NCBI GenBank assembly: GCA_034440635.1
Contig: JAOTON010001816.1
Coordinates: 248,001-312,000, forward strand
DNA from: Lepas anatifera
Taxonomy: Eukaryota > Arthropoda > Thecostraca > Lepadidae
Reading direction: 5' to 3'
Length of the DNA: 64,000 nt
Positions 13,254 to 24,047 of the stretch are shown piece by piece. The notes under the pieces are model-generated. The model ran no database searches. It was given only the letters and a program-made list of their open reading frames with translations, and had not been told where the DNA came from. Every line of letters begins with the position of its first letter. The first letter of the stretch is position 1. The position numbers and the translations under genes are program-made.

Positions 13254-13650
13254 CAATGACGGCGGAACGTCCGAATTTAAGGGGGGCACCATAAACTTTT
13301 TGACCCATTACATTCCAGTCATTTTCACAGGGTTGGAGTTAAAATTTCTGATTTAAGGGGGACACTGTGCCCCAGCGCCCATGGGTCCATTGGCGGACGC
13401 AGGGGGGATTCCGGCCATGCCCCCCAAAGCGCTGGAGGGGGATCAAAATATGTTTTGGCCCCCAAACACCGGAAATTTTTGAAAAAAGGTGTTTACACTA
13501 GGCCTGTAGAGCAAAAACGATTTCGCTCGACAAAAAAGTGGGAGGACAAAACATGCTCCGTCCCCCAGTCTCAAAAATGGGGGACGCGTTCCCCCCAGCG
13601 GCGGAACCCATGCCAGTGCTCCCCTTTCCTCCCCCGTTCCGCCGTCAGTG
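13254..13650. mobile_element. hAT-like MITE, related to the 19.9-kb copy
   Basis: The left end CAATGACGGCGGAAC and right end GTTCCGCCGTCAGTG are inverted repeats, and the left 120 bp matches the element at 19,913-20,060. Flanks GCTTTATC and GCTTCACT match at only five of eight positions, so the duplication is decayed or the end is misplaced. A second G-rich segment starting near 13,388 may be a nested MITE. Confidence 0.6.
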
Positions 13651-13792
13651 GCTTCACTGCACAACCTTTCAAAACATGTGCTGGGTGGGTTTTGTCTATG
13701 TCGAGCATAACAAAGGCACCGCTCCTCACAAGCACTAATAGTAGGAGCACTCATCAGTGTTCCTCACAAGCACCCACAGTTGAGGTACTTAC

Positions 13793-13882
13793 ATAGGCGG
13801 CGTCGGACAGGGGCAGGGGCGGCGACGGCAGCACCGCGACGATAGTGACCTTGTCACGCAGTTTGTGCCATAGGCCTATCAT
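13793..13882 (-). CDS. Candidate first coding exon, product unknown
   Basis: From an ATG at 13,882 the minus strand is open for 30 codons to a strong donor (TAT followed by GTAAGT) at 13,793, ending in phase 0. The peptide starts MIGLWHKLRDKVTIVAVLP, a basic stretch followed by hydrophobic residues, which could be a signal anchor. It lies about 500 bp downstream of a CpG-rich, promoter-like segment on the same strand. Start choice and membership of one gene with the exons at 8.5 and 7.0 kb are inference; I recognise no family. Confidence 0.3.
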
Positions 13883-14209
13883 CCGGCGGCGCCGGCCGCC
13901 GAGTCTCAGCGCGTCGCCCCGGCCTCCCCACCAGCCAGGCACGCACGCTTCCGCTGATCAGCCTGTAGGCGCTGAAGATGTCCTCACAACGGCGCCCCCA
14001 GAGTGAAGAAACACGCATGAACAAGCACAATGACTGAATCTTCTTTGAGCCACCACCCAAATCTCAAAAACGCCAAACTCCCGCTGAAAAGCTATCCCGC
14101 AGCCAGGGTGGATCAGGTAACTGTGCGCACCATTACATGTTCTACTATTGGACACAGAACCATTGCCAAGAATCAACTGCCTGCAACACTTCACAGTGCT
14201 CACAATCGA

Positions 14210-14450
14210 GTCTAACGGCCGCCGCCGCCGCTGGCTTAGCACAGGTGTGTCCACAGCTTCAGAGTACAGGAGGAACGCTGTCGACGCGTCGCTCCGACTC
14301 GTGCAGACCGACTTCGCCTCGACCTCGGCACCGCCGACAGCGATCGACCCGGAGACGTCGTCTCTGTGGTAACGAGCCGACACACCGCCGCCAAGCCGCG
14401 CATGCGCAGCAGACCGCATTCCAGCTGGCGTCCACCGCCCGGAAACTATA
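14210..14450 (-). promoter_or_regulatory. CpG-rich promoter-like segment with NRF1-type palindrome
   Basis: GC-rich DNA with many CpGs in an otherwise AT-rich setting contains the perfect palindrome GCGCATGCGC (14,398-14,407), the consensus of the NRF1 site found in CpG-island promoters. Upstream of the exon candidate at 13,793-13,882 it would drive minus-strand transcription. No TATA box is evident. Confidence 0.35.
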
Positions 14451-14499
14451 ATATTAGCCGTTTTCACAACGTGAATTAAATCTTGGGTGTCTTTTTTGA

Positions 14500-16480
14500 A
14501 ACGTTTTTTGGTAGCACTGTAATATTGCTGCCATTTGTCGGAATTTCACAAGAGTCTTGGGAATTTATTGAGTAAATTATCTGGCACATCTGGCAATGCT
14601 TCACAGTCGCCGGGCTCCCTGTGTTGAGTGTTGCGGAATTAAAAAGAATGAAATTCAACTTTAATAAGTCGTATAATGAGTGAAATTTGCATCAGTTATG
14701 CTCCTGCTACCCAGTCGCTTCAATTTACATGTCGTTTTTCTCTCAGTTTCTATATTAGCTGTGTAATAAGCTCAAAACAAAAGGAGTAGGGATTAGGGTA
14801 ACGTCTGCTTGTGTAATACTCGGGCAAGTTTCCAATTACATTGAGAAAAAGTTTATTACCTAGGTAACCAACTCGCATACGAGCAGGGGTGTCCTAAACA
14901 AAGGGTGACAGGCAGAGGAATCCCGAAATGTAAATCAGGGTAGATATTATGCCAAATTTTCGGGGTTGAATGATGTTTTAATTGCATTCTCATTACAATT
15001 AATGTGTGGATCCACCCAAATTTTGAGACTTGCTAAATTTTTGGCGAATTGTTTGAGCAGTATCATTTGAAGACAAAGAATTTGGTCCAAAATTTTGTCC
15101 CACTGCATGTTTTCCCCCGCTATTTGTAGTCTGAGCATCTCAAATAAAAATTAAGTGGTGATGTCCGGTATCCTTAATTCAGGGTATGGGTGTTTTGACT
15201 GTAAACGGTTTTCACCTTGAAGTGGGCGTTACTGGAAAATTATAATTTATCTTGGTTTCTCAGGTTTGCTTGGGTATATGTGCTATGCATTTAGTAATAC
15301 ACTAGCGTGCAAAGTATGGCGTTTTTAACGATATCTCGTCAGTGCCAGTGCCCTTGGCAACAGGAGCGAGTGGTGCGAATTTTTATCAACCTGGTGCAAA
15401 TTTCTGAGACTGGTGTGAGGAAGGTGACACTGAAAACCTAACAAATAATGGCTAAATGGTTATAATGACATAGGAGAGGCCTTATGAAAAGTCCTCAACT
15501 AACTACCTAATAAGAGAGATAGCATTGCATTGTGTGGGTGGGAATGAGTGCGCTTTTCTCCCTGGTATATGGCAGATCGGTGCTAATTTTTGGTGGCTGA
15601 CAGTGTGAGAATTTTAGGTGGCTGGTGCGACTCATTTGGCCTGCTGCCATACTTTGCTGACTGAGCAATACAAAACACTTTGTTTATTATTGAAATAGAG
15701 CTATATCCGCTTCTCAGGCCAGGTCAGGCTTTTCTTGTCATTTTAAGAGGTTTGCTTCAAGGTGGTTCCAAATGAAATACAGGATATGTACAGATTATCC
15801 CTGTTTTCAAAATATACCTACAGGCATTAATGCTAATTCACCATAATAAGATGGCGTAGCTTTGTTGGTTGCATTGCTCATTTACCAAAAAGATACTGGG
15901 TTTCCTGAGATAAGTAAGAAGTAACTAAAGGAGTTTCCTGATGTTGATCATTTTGTCATGCTCTTGGGATTCATACTTTGATACCTTAAAAGTATCAAGC
16001 TCTAAAGTGGTGCAGTATCAGGCTTAAGTTTGGTACCATTTGTGAGTTACATGAGTCAGCAAGTCACATGATGCCTCACATCGGTGCCCCTTCCAGTTAG
16101 GGGCACCGTCACAGAGTTTTTACAGGGGGGGGACAGACCCCAGCTGGTGCTGACCTGGGAAGGCGAATTTTGAGCATATTTGGTACCTGACAGCATGAAT
16201 GGCAATGGACCAAAAATTTGGAGGGGCATCCTTTTGGTTGGCCAACAGGGGAGATGCCCCCCGCTTTCGGCGCCCATGCTTCTAGTGATGTGAACCAAAG
16301 TTTGAGGTTGACATGCTGGGTGAATCAACCCCACATGCTTCAGCAAGCTTGGCTTTGCACATTAGACATCTACAGCTGACATTTATTGCGTATTTACTCC
16401 AGGAAAATACAGTGGATGGTACGATTCTATGCAAAGGGTGGGAAGTTGAGGTACACTGTTTTTACCATTCTTGTACCATT
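14500..16480. other. No recognisable gene
   Basis: AT-rich sequence with only short ORFs and no motif or repeat structure noticed apart from the TIR that begins at 14,457. Confidence 0.45.
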
Positions 16481-17469
16481 TTAACATGCCCAGCTGGGGT
16501 CTCTTGCATGACGCGCCCCCCTTCGTATCTCGGTCCCCACGAAAACTATAGGAAAATTATGGGTGGTGTTGGAAAGCTCTTGACAAGATGAAGCGATTTT
16601 ATACGAAGAATTTTCATGTCAAGTCAATATTGAGGTCAGCATAGGTCAAAGAAGATTCCAAAGGCTTACAACAGAGCAGTGTACGTTTCTCTCTTTAGAT
16701 CTGCCCTCAGGGGAGCTAGAGCAAATCTTGATGCATCATTGGATTCCTCTCATCGCTGCAAATTGAATGATGTATAATATGACCTTCCAAGGTCAAATAG
16801 TGAAAATGACGACCTCGAGCTAGGTCAGGGTCAGAGAGTGACCCGGTATCGTCATGTTGCATATCAATCGACTTCTCGTGACAATATAAGCACAATGCAA
16901 GCAAAATTGGAGCTTTATCTCAATTCAATCAGCAGTTATTGGCCAAATAATCACTCTATGCTCCCGTGACCTGATATGACCTTTGAGAGGGCAGATGGTT
17001 AAAAACTCAACTTAGTTTTCAAGATCGTGGTAAGAATAGACGGCTTGAGGATTTTCAGCTTTATCTATGCAATATTTACTGAAAACGAGCCCATTCTATT
17101 TTTCACCATAGACTTATAATGGGGTGACCAAGAAATTGACCCCACTTTAGGTAAAAAATATAGAAATTCCGAGATAGCAGATTTGTAGACCTTAATGATT
17201 TTATCATATTGTGGAAGTTTCAAAGTGATCGGTTCGCTGATGTTCCCTGGGCACCGCTTCAAACTCGTAATTTTAGGTTTTGATGTCGGGTCACTTGACC
17301 TTGAATAGCTCCTTGACCAGACAAGACCTTAACTCAAAGATTTGGTCAGATGTGTAAAATTGATTAGGAATAAGGTACTGTAAGTTTCGTTGCTCTGCGT
17401 CTCTTCGTTTTTGAGATATCTGGAAAAAACCAGGAGGGGCGAATTTCACCCCTGCGGGGCGCGTGTTAA
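16481..17469. mobile_element. TTAA-flanked non-autonomous element (989 bp)
   Basis: TTAA at 16,481-16,484 and 17,466-17,469 bounds an element whose ends (CATGCCC... and, inverted, CACGCGCCCC...) resemble those of other TTAA elements here. The interior has clustered TGACCT/AGGTCA motifs and shares blocks such as the 'aggtcaaagaag' segment with the copy starting at 20,200. No transposase is encoded. TTAA targeting fits the piggyBac or Kolobok superfamilies. Confidence 0.7.
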
Positions 17470-17989
17470 ATTCACAGACGCACACTGCCCATTTCACCAT
17501 GTTGACCTACAACCCCTATGTATGTTTGGTAAGCTATGGCCGATGGAGTTGCCGCCTACTGGAGATTGCGCGGCAACTTGCCGGTCGCCGCATTGTGAGA
17601 AGTTATTCGGCGGCGGCGGCTTCCCACCTGGGCGTGCGGCAACGGTAGTCGCCTGGGTAACTGTGGCCCAACCCGGACCAGCGGCAGCGACCGCCCAAAC
17701 CGGGCCTGCGGCGGCTCCTTGGAACAGCGGTGGCCCCTCTGATTCAGGCAGTCCTCGACACACTCGTGAACGTGACAGCGGCGATATATCGACGGAGGAG
17801 ATGCCTCAACTGTTCGATGAGCCGATGTGCAGTCTACGGCGTCATGGTCTCCCCCACCTCCCCCAACTATCCATCGCCTCGCGCCTCACGAACACCGTCG
17901 CCTCCCGCCTCCGGCCTTGCCAGTGCCGTCACCCCCGCCTCACCAGTGCCGTCACCTCCCAGATCACTAGTTCCGTCACCTCGCGTACA

Positions 17990-18690
17990 CGGATCTTGGG
18001 GGGGGTTAGGATGGACCCTCGGCGCCATCTGAAATGGTCATGGCAACCCCTGAAAGTTTAATAGCGCCCCTGAAATGTCGCTTCCCATCCCCCCTAGAAT
18101 GCGAGAATCGGCACCCACCGATAGGATTTTGCGCCCACCTGAAAAGTTTTGCAGGCAGAAGTGGCACCCACTGGAAAGGTGCCCCCGATCGGCAATGTCG
18201 GCGCCGTCTAGGCCTTCCCGGGGGCGCCATCCGGACCAGGAGGCGCCACCTTGAACCGGCAAAATATTTCAGGCGGGCGCAAAATCCTAACAATGGGCGC
18301 CGATTTTCGCATCTTTGGAGAAAAGGTGAAAAGCGATATTTCAGGGGCGCCATCAACCCTTCAGGCGGCACCGTAGCCATCCAGGGCATAGGCAGAATCC
18401 AGGGGTGGGGTAAGTGTCCCTCCGATTGACGCTCGGCGCCCCTAAAATGGTCACAGCGCTGCCCTGAAATGTCGGTTCTCACCCCTCCCTCCCCAGGATG
18501 TGAAAATCGGCGCCCACCGATATGATTTGGCGCCCACCTCATAGTTTTTGGTCAAAAGTGGCACCCTCCTGGTCTGGATGGTGCCAACCCGGAAAGGTGC
18601 CCCGATCGGCTATCCGGGATCCGCCTATGATTCAGGGGCACAGATGGTCGATAGGAGGGGCACCTGCCCCTTTAATTGACCCCCGACCTG
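17990..18690. repeat. GGCGCC-rich repeat with inverted internal segments
   Basis: A block around 18,060-18,160 (GCGCCCCTGAAATGTCGCTT onward) recurs inverted at about 18,260-18,350 and again in direct orientation at about 18,440-18,560. Frequent GGCGCC motifs relate it to the terminal and satellite sequence of the giant element at 41.7-47.9 kb. Long ORFs in this block reflect its composition. Confidence 0.6.
18387..18629. mobile_element. hAT-like MITE with near-perfect 8-bp duplication
   Basis: The ends CATAGGCAGAATCC and, inverted, CATAGGCGGATCCC flank a 243-bp insert. Flanking 8-mers ATCCAGGG (18,379-18,386) and ATTCAGGG (18,630-18,637) match at seven of eight positions. Confidence 0.7.
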
Positions 18691-19074
18691 TATGGTGATG
18701 GGAAAAATGTCTGCCTGACTGCCGCAAAAAATTGGTAACGATCAAATAATTTCAATCAAATATTTAACTTGTGTTCCTAAACACACGTAAAATAACGATC
18801 GTAGCTCATATACCGTGAGAAAAGAAACATTAGAAAACAAACTTTTCCCGAACACGTTCCCCGAACGCGACCTCTCTCTCTCTCGGGCCTTGAACGCGGC
18901 CATGCCGCTCCCAGAATACTGTCCGATGATTGGTTCTTGGCTATGACGTAGGCAGTGACGTCAAGCGGGCAAGTCCTGCATAAATCACCGACCTCAAAAT
19001 TCGCTCCTGCATATGGAAGCCTCTGAAAAATCTCTCCAGACAAATCTGGAGACCGAAAAGACGGGATCTAGAGC

Positions 19075-19133
19075 CTTGGGTGTCTTTTGAAAAAACCGAC
19101 CCTGGAGGTCGGTTTTTTTAAAAAGACGCCCAA
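19075..19133. repeat. Long hairpin with A/T-rich lower stem
   Basis: CTTGGGTGTCTTTT...CCGACC (19,075-19,100) pairs with GGTCGG...AAAAAGACGCCCAAG (19,106-19,133) around the loop CTGGA. The TTGGGTGTCTTTT arm repeats the inner part of the TIR ending at 19,372, so this is probably a junction of two element ends. Confidence 0.75.
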
Positions 19134-19361
19134 GATCTTGGGATATTTCCAAAAATATATCCATTAATTTAGATTTATCTATTCAATTTAATGCCAGGAA
19201 AAGCTCAGAATTAAGATATTTAGGGTAATTGCTTTCAATTTTGGGTAAGCATATTTCTCAAACTTCTAGAGTTTCACTGAAATGAGCGCTGTTTTTTTGG
19301 CTTGGGAAATGTTAAAAAACTACCAAAAGACACCCAAGGTTGATTTCAATTTATTCACGTT

Positions 19362-19580
19362 GTGAAAACGGCTATTGTCATGAAAGGCCCTGGGGCAGCG
19401 AATGTCTTCTCTAATACTCCCCGCACCATGTCATCACTTGCAAAGGGAGTGACGGTCGTCTTGGACGACAACAGTGCGGCTGGCCCTGGCTGCATCGTTC
19501 CAGTCAGCAAAGACGACACCAAACCAGTGGAACCGCCATACACATGGACTGACCTTCGGAGGAATGCGGGCCACACCTGA
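19362..19580 (+). CDS. Possible coding fragment, unrecognised
   Basis: A 72-codon frame with balanced codon use runs through 19,362-19,580 to a TGA and begins inside the TIR end at 19,372. Its opposite strand is also open. No motif is recognised and no ATG or splice sites are convincing; it may be a remnant of a gene interrupted by the TA-flanked element. Confidence 0.15.
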   Translation: MKTAIVMKGPGAANVFSNTPRTMSSLAKGVTVVLDDNSAAGPGCIVPVSKDDTKPVEPPYTWTDLRRNAGHT

Positions 19581-19912
19581 CCGTCTATTTACCTATTTAC
19601 CTTGCTTACAGCCAGCACGCGAGCGAGCACCCGTCTGCGGCAGCACTGTGGCCGAAGCATAACGCCTCCACGGTAAAAAAATGTTCAGCGCGTTTTCAAG
19701 GTATTGTTTCTTTAGAAGCCAGTGTCTCAGTTAGGTATTACTCCCATAATTGAGTTGTTGTACTTCTCTGATTGTTCAGATGCTACTCAGTGTAAGGACC
19801 ACCTTCACTTGCTTGATCCAGACTTATACCACTGTTTGGAGTCGATGCTGGAGACTGAAGCGTGGCTAAGCAGAACCACAACCGACTAGTATGCAAGATG
19901 TAAGCCGGTCGT

Positions 19913-20060
19913 TAGTGACGGCGGAACGTTTGAATTTAAGGGGGGGCACCATGAGCTTTTCAATCCATTTCTTTCCAGTCGACACCATAGGGTTAGTGCT
20001 AATTTTTTTATTTAAGGGGGTGCCCCATGCCCCGGTGTGCCCCCAGTTCCGCCGCCAGTG
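19913..20060. mobile_element. hAT-type MITE with perfect 8-bp target duplication
   Basis: A 148-bp element with ends TAGTGACGGCGGAAC and, inverted, CACTGGCGGCGGAAC is flanked by CCGGTCGT on both sides (19,905-19,912 and 20,061-20,068). It shares its left half with the element at 13,254-13,650. Confidence 0.88.
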
Positions 20061-20784
20061 CCGGTCGTACTCTGGGTTCCAAGACCCACGGTTTTGAGAC
20101 ACATCAGACGTTGAACGTCTATTCACTCATTAATCCGCTTGAGCTCTAGCCATTCTGCTCATGATATGGCGCAACATCGACAGTTTTCTGCCTGATCCAT
20201 TAACCCGCACCCCGGTGGGCCTCCGAGCCACCCTCGCCCTGGTGGGGGTGTTTGAACACCCCTTGAACTCGGTCCCTATTCGGGATAGCGAAAAATGCGA
20301 AAGCTGCTGGATAGCTCATATAAATTCATGACGAAAAAATTATCAGTCACTCTTTGGCTCAGGTCAATATTGAGGTCATGACAGGTCAAAGAAGGTGGCA
20401 TTTTGAGTAGAGTTTTGGGCTCTAGCATCTGACAGATTTGGGTTAGAATCATTTTTAGGTACCATTCATTTCCTCTCGTCACGGCGAACCGAATGATGTA
20501 CAATATGACCATACTACGTAAAAAATAGCCCGACCTCAAGTCAGGTCAAGGCCACTTCTTAACCTAGTATAGTCAATATGTGTATCAATCGACTCGCAAG
20601 AGCAATCAAACGCAATGGTATCAAAATAAAAGTTGTATCATCCTTTCATGCAAAGTTATTGACCCAAGTCTGAAAACTGTGAACAGTCCTAAAAATAACC
20701 GTCTTACATTCATACTAAATATTGAAGAGAAAAAGCCAAGATAATAAACAATATTTTGAACACGATTCTTTGTCAAGTTCTTTC

Positions 20785-21346
20785 TTTCTTTTCTTGACAG
20801 GACATCTGGCCGGACAATGAAGATGCGGAAAATATATCTTGATAAATCATGAGCTTCCTTTCTTTGCCTTTGAAGGTCGGTGCGCAACAGGTTTTTCCTC
20901 GCCTACTGGCCTGAGGGGGTTATGGAAAGGGGCTCATACATGGGTAATCACGCTTTCATATCAATTACCTCTCACCTCATCATCTAAAAAGGCTCAATTC
21001 ACGTTATTGGTACGTAGATTAAACATGTCTGTGGTTCAGCACCCAAGGTCAGGTGGCTCTGTGGTGTTTCCACGCCTGACACACAAAATATCATGCTCTC
21101 GTCTTCAGTCACTCTCACCTCATCATCATAAAAAAGTGTTTCCGCACCCAGTGTCAGTCCTCACCCTGGTGTTCCCACGTGGGACACACAAAAATCATGC
21201 GCACATCTTTAGTCACTCTCACCTCATCATCATCTAAAAAGACTCAAAACACGTCATCATGTTACGGATATTAAACCTGTCTGTTGTCCAGCACCCGGTG
21301 TGAATACGCTCCGTGGTGTTTCCACGTGGGACAAGCATTATAAAAA
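20785..21346. repeat. Insertion with three tandem units in one foldback arm
   Basis: The opposite arm joins CAAGTT directly to TTGAAAG (near 26,255), so this stretch is an insertion. It contains three diverged units, each starting TCTCACCTCATCATC (about 20,969, 21,112 and 21,219) and including a CAGCACCC(A/G) block and TGG(T/-)GTTTCCACG. Confidence 0.7.
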
Positions 21347-21534
21347 AGTTCAGTTGAAAGTATGTAATATCTTCATATTTCAGTTTTTGTTCCGTAAAAC
21401 ACGCGGATATTCTACCCTACAACCTTTGTACACAGTGTGAACATATTAGCAACATATCTTCCTTAAGTTTCACGTTATTATAATATAGACAATCGATGAA
21501 GGAAAAGTCACATCGAACCTGGAAAGGAATGCTA

Positions 21535-22386
21535 GGCCATCAACAACAATCAGAACGAGGAGTACGGGACGGGAGGGGAGTAGACGAGGGGATGGTGCCT
21601 TCCTTCAAGTTTTAGGCGCAGCTGTTCCTTCTCAGGTATGCCTTTGTTCTATGCGAAATTCGTATACACTCACTTAGTGTCTGCTACATGTAGGAATCAT
21701 GGATTCTACGCATCCCACGTTCATTTCCAAGAATGGAAACTGATGCTTGGATGCAGTTTGAGACGAATTTTGGTACTAATGAATTCTTGCGGCACTGTGT
21801 TAAGGTTATGCGTGCGTCCGCCTTGGCTAGTTTTTCGGGTTTTTAGTCTAATTAATATCTCCCGGCGGTTATAAAATGGTTCTATTTTTTAAGATTGGAG
21901 ATAAAGAGGTTGAATGTTGTCATGACGGTTATTTTTAGGACTACTTACAATGACAACATGTCATGACGGTTATTTTTAGGACTATTTACAATGACAACAT
22001 TCAACCTCTTTATCTCCAGTCTTAGAAAAATAGAACCATTTTATAACCGCCGGGAGATATTAATTAGACTAATAAGAAACTCCGAAAAACTAGCCAAGAC
22101 GGACGAACGCATAACCTTAACACAGTGCCGCAAAAATTCATTAGTACCAAAATTCGTCTCAAACTGCATCCAAACATCAGTATCCATCCTTGGAAATGAA
22201 CGTGGGATGTGTAGAATCCATGATTCCCACATGCAGCAAACACTAAGTGAGTGTATACAAATTTCGCATAGAACAAAGGCATATCTTAGAATGGGACAGC
22301 TGCGCCTACAATTTGAAGGAAGGCGCCATCCCCTCGTCTACTCCCCTCCCGTCCCGTACTCCTCGTTCTGATTGTTGTTGATGGCC
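21535..22386. mobile_element. Small foldback element, 850-bp near-perfect palindrome
   Basis: The arms start GGCCATCAACAACAATCAGA on both ends and pair for about 415 bp with few mismatches to a centre near 21,960. The inner part of each arm (TCTTAG..., GGAGATAAAGAGG, TTATTTTTAGGAC) is also the terminal sequence of the larger foldback at 26,340-26,399, so the two are related. It interrupts the left arm of the larger foldback; the other arm lacks it. Confidence 0.85.
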
Positions 22387-23330
22387 TCGCATTAGACCAA
22401 GTCGTCAGAAAATAATTTCCGATTTCGGATTAAGAGTAGTGATATTATTATGTCATGATATGTTGTAAACATGATGCAAGCAAAAAAATCCGATGAATCT
22501 ACGTTTAATGGGCGCGGAACGGCCTTTTCTGAAGGCATGTTTTCAGTAGCATGGCGTTGAAGTCTCCATTGACTTCACAATGCATTGTTGTCAGTATCCT
22601 TGCAGCACGGTAACTTGGTTACCAACATCAAAACTTCGGATCTTTTTGTAGCCAGGCGGATGCACTGGATACCCGGGCAGCTGCTGAGAGGCCAAGGCAC
22701 CCTTTGGTCCTTTCCTGGTCACCCCCTTGTATCGAAGATAGGTGGATTTCTCGAGTTTTGAGCCTTTTACAACTTTGGCAGTTGTTGACGTTTAAAGGGA
22801 ATGTGGCACCTTGGTCGAATCCTGGAATTTAGTGTACTTAGGGATACTTTTAGCCGAAAATCATGGAACCATCCCTGATTTATCTGAAAAATGTACAATA
22901 AGCTCAATATTTTGATTTTTAAAATGCACCTCTAGGGGAAAAATAAATATCTCCCTGTCGATGATGTCATGATCTGGTAACCACTACCATATTCAATAGG
23001 CTTCAAGGGCTTCGATTAGCTTATACTCACCGTGACGTCAGCATATGTCGGCACACCAACAACTGACAACTGTGGCCTGCTGCTCAGGGTGCATGAGGGT
23101 TACATTTCAGGTAGGTTTTAGCTTTTATCTACGGAAGCTTCGAGTTTCAAGACAAATGAGATATTGAGTACCGGGTTTTCCGGCATGCTTTACAACATGG
23201 CTATCTTAGTCAAAATCACGTTATAAAGGTGCCGGATTCCTTTTAACAACTCACCAATCTTTTGGATTACACGGTGTCGCCAACTCTCATCCTGTTCGGA
23301 GGGATAGTCAGGCTGTCCTCATTCACTGTC

Positions 23331-23402
23331 CTTGCCGGGGATTGGAACCCGGAACCTATGGTGCAGGACACAGATGTGCTGCCTACTGCAACACAGCACC
23401 CC
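23331..23402 (-). repeat. tRNA-like module in the foldback arm (mate at 24,225-24,300)
   Basis: On the minus strand the sequence contains GGTTCCGGGTTCCAATCCCC, which resembles a T arm with a pol III B box, preceded by TTGCAGTAGGCAGCACA, weakly like a D arm and A box. The inverted mate in the right arm (24,225-24,300, plus strand) keeps GGTTCCAATCC. No complete cloverleaf could be drawn by eye, so a SINE head or tRNA relic is more likely than a functional tRNA. Confidence 0.35.
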
Positions 23403-23578
23403 CCCTTCACCCTTTAATAGCTTTGGCTGGTCAGCTGCTTGAGCTTTTACTCTAGTTGAGCACCTACTCAGATTTGTGTCTGGCTACGAGCGTGGTTTGT
23501 ATGTGAGACCTTGGAGTAAGACAGTGTAGTAATGTAATAATCAAATGATCAGACTGAAGGCTGAAGGTATGCTATCCT

Positions 23579-23821
23579 GTGCTCACTCTGAGCCGCCTTT
23601 CTGACGAGGAGATCAAGATGTTCCAGACTACTTCCAAGGAAGTTGTTGACTTACTCGTTCATGGTCAGGGCGTGGAACTGTGTGTGAAGGAGGTAATGGC
23701 CGACTCCGAGGCTGTGTTCGAATACGACATGAGGGACGGGTTCATCAGGGCTAGGCTTACTCACAGGCAGATGACCGGCAGAGTGAGGCCCGAGAAAGAC
23801 CACGCAATGGTCTGCCTATAG
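23579..23821 (+). CDS. Exon-like ORF in the foldback core, unrecognised
   Basis: The core of the large foldback encodes an 80-codon frame with a charged, protein-like composition (LSRLSDEEIKMFQ near the start, GQGVELCVKEVMADSEAVF in the middle), starting at a GTG in the arm boundary and ending at TAG. There is no ATG at the start, so it looks like a captured internal exon. GAGTGAGG near 23,780 could be a donor. It resembles no family I know. Being single copy between two inverted arms, it could be either cargo captured from a host gene or the remnant of an element protein. Confidence 0.35.
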   Translation: MLTLSRLSDEEIKMFQTTSKEVVDLLVHGQGVELCVKEVMADSEAVFEYDMRDGFIRARLTHRQMTGRVRPEKDHAMVCL

Positions 23822-23893
23822 AAAAATGGTTAACAAGTAAAGCTTATGTCTAATTTACTACGGAGTCCATGTGTATTGTGTCATTTGTGTAGG

Positions 23894-24047
23894 ATATTCG
23901 AGTGCCAGGTCATCTGCAAATATATGATGGTGATGAAGACATACTCACAGCATTAAGCTTGCACCAAACAAATAAATACGCCAAACGAATAGAATTAGTC
24001 GTCAGTCCGGTTTCTTTCAGTACTGTGAGTCTCAAAATGTCCATGTC
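23894..24047 (+). CDS. Second exon-like ORF in the foldback core
   Basis: After an acceptor-like TTTGTGTAG ending at 23,893 the plus strand stays open (DIRVPGHLQIYDGDEDILTA at the start) into the right arm, where it ends at a TGA near 24,087. It could be the next exon of the frame at 23,579-23,821, but the splice phases were not resolved and no family is recognised. Confidence 0.3.

Larger units (their letters stand above)
14457..19372. mobile_element. Possible 4.9-kb TIR element flanked by TA
   Basis: GCCGTTTTCACAACGTGAAT at the left recurs as its exact reverse complement at 19,353-19,372. Beyond small indels both arms continue to TTGGGTGTCTTTT. Each end is flanked by TA (14,455-14,456 and 19,373-19,374), as in Tc1/mariner-type insertions. 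No transposase ORF is visible inside; the interior holds a TTAA element, a GGCGCC-rich repeat and an hAT MITE. Two independent MITEs of one family are an alternative reading. Confidence 0.45.

Noticed and set aside
13388..13620. A second nested hAT MITE within 13,254-13,650
   Set aside because: The putative ends and flanking CCCATG words match too poorly to set boundaries.
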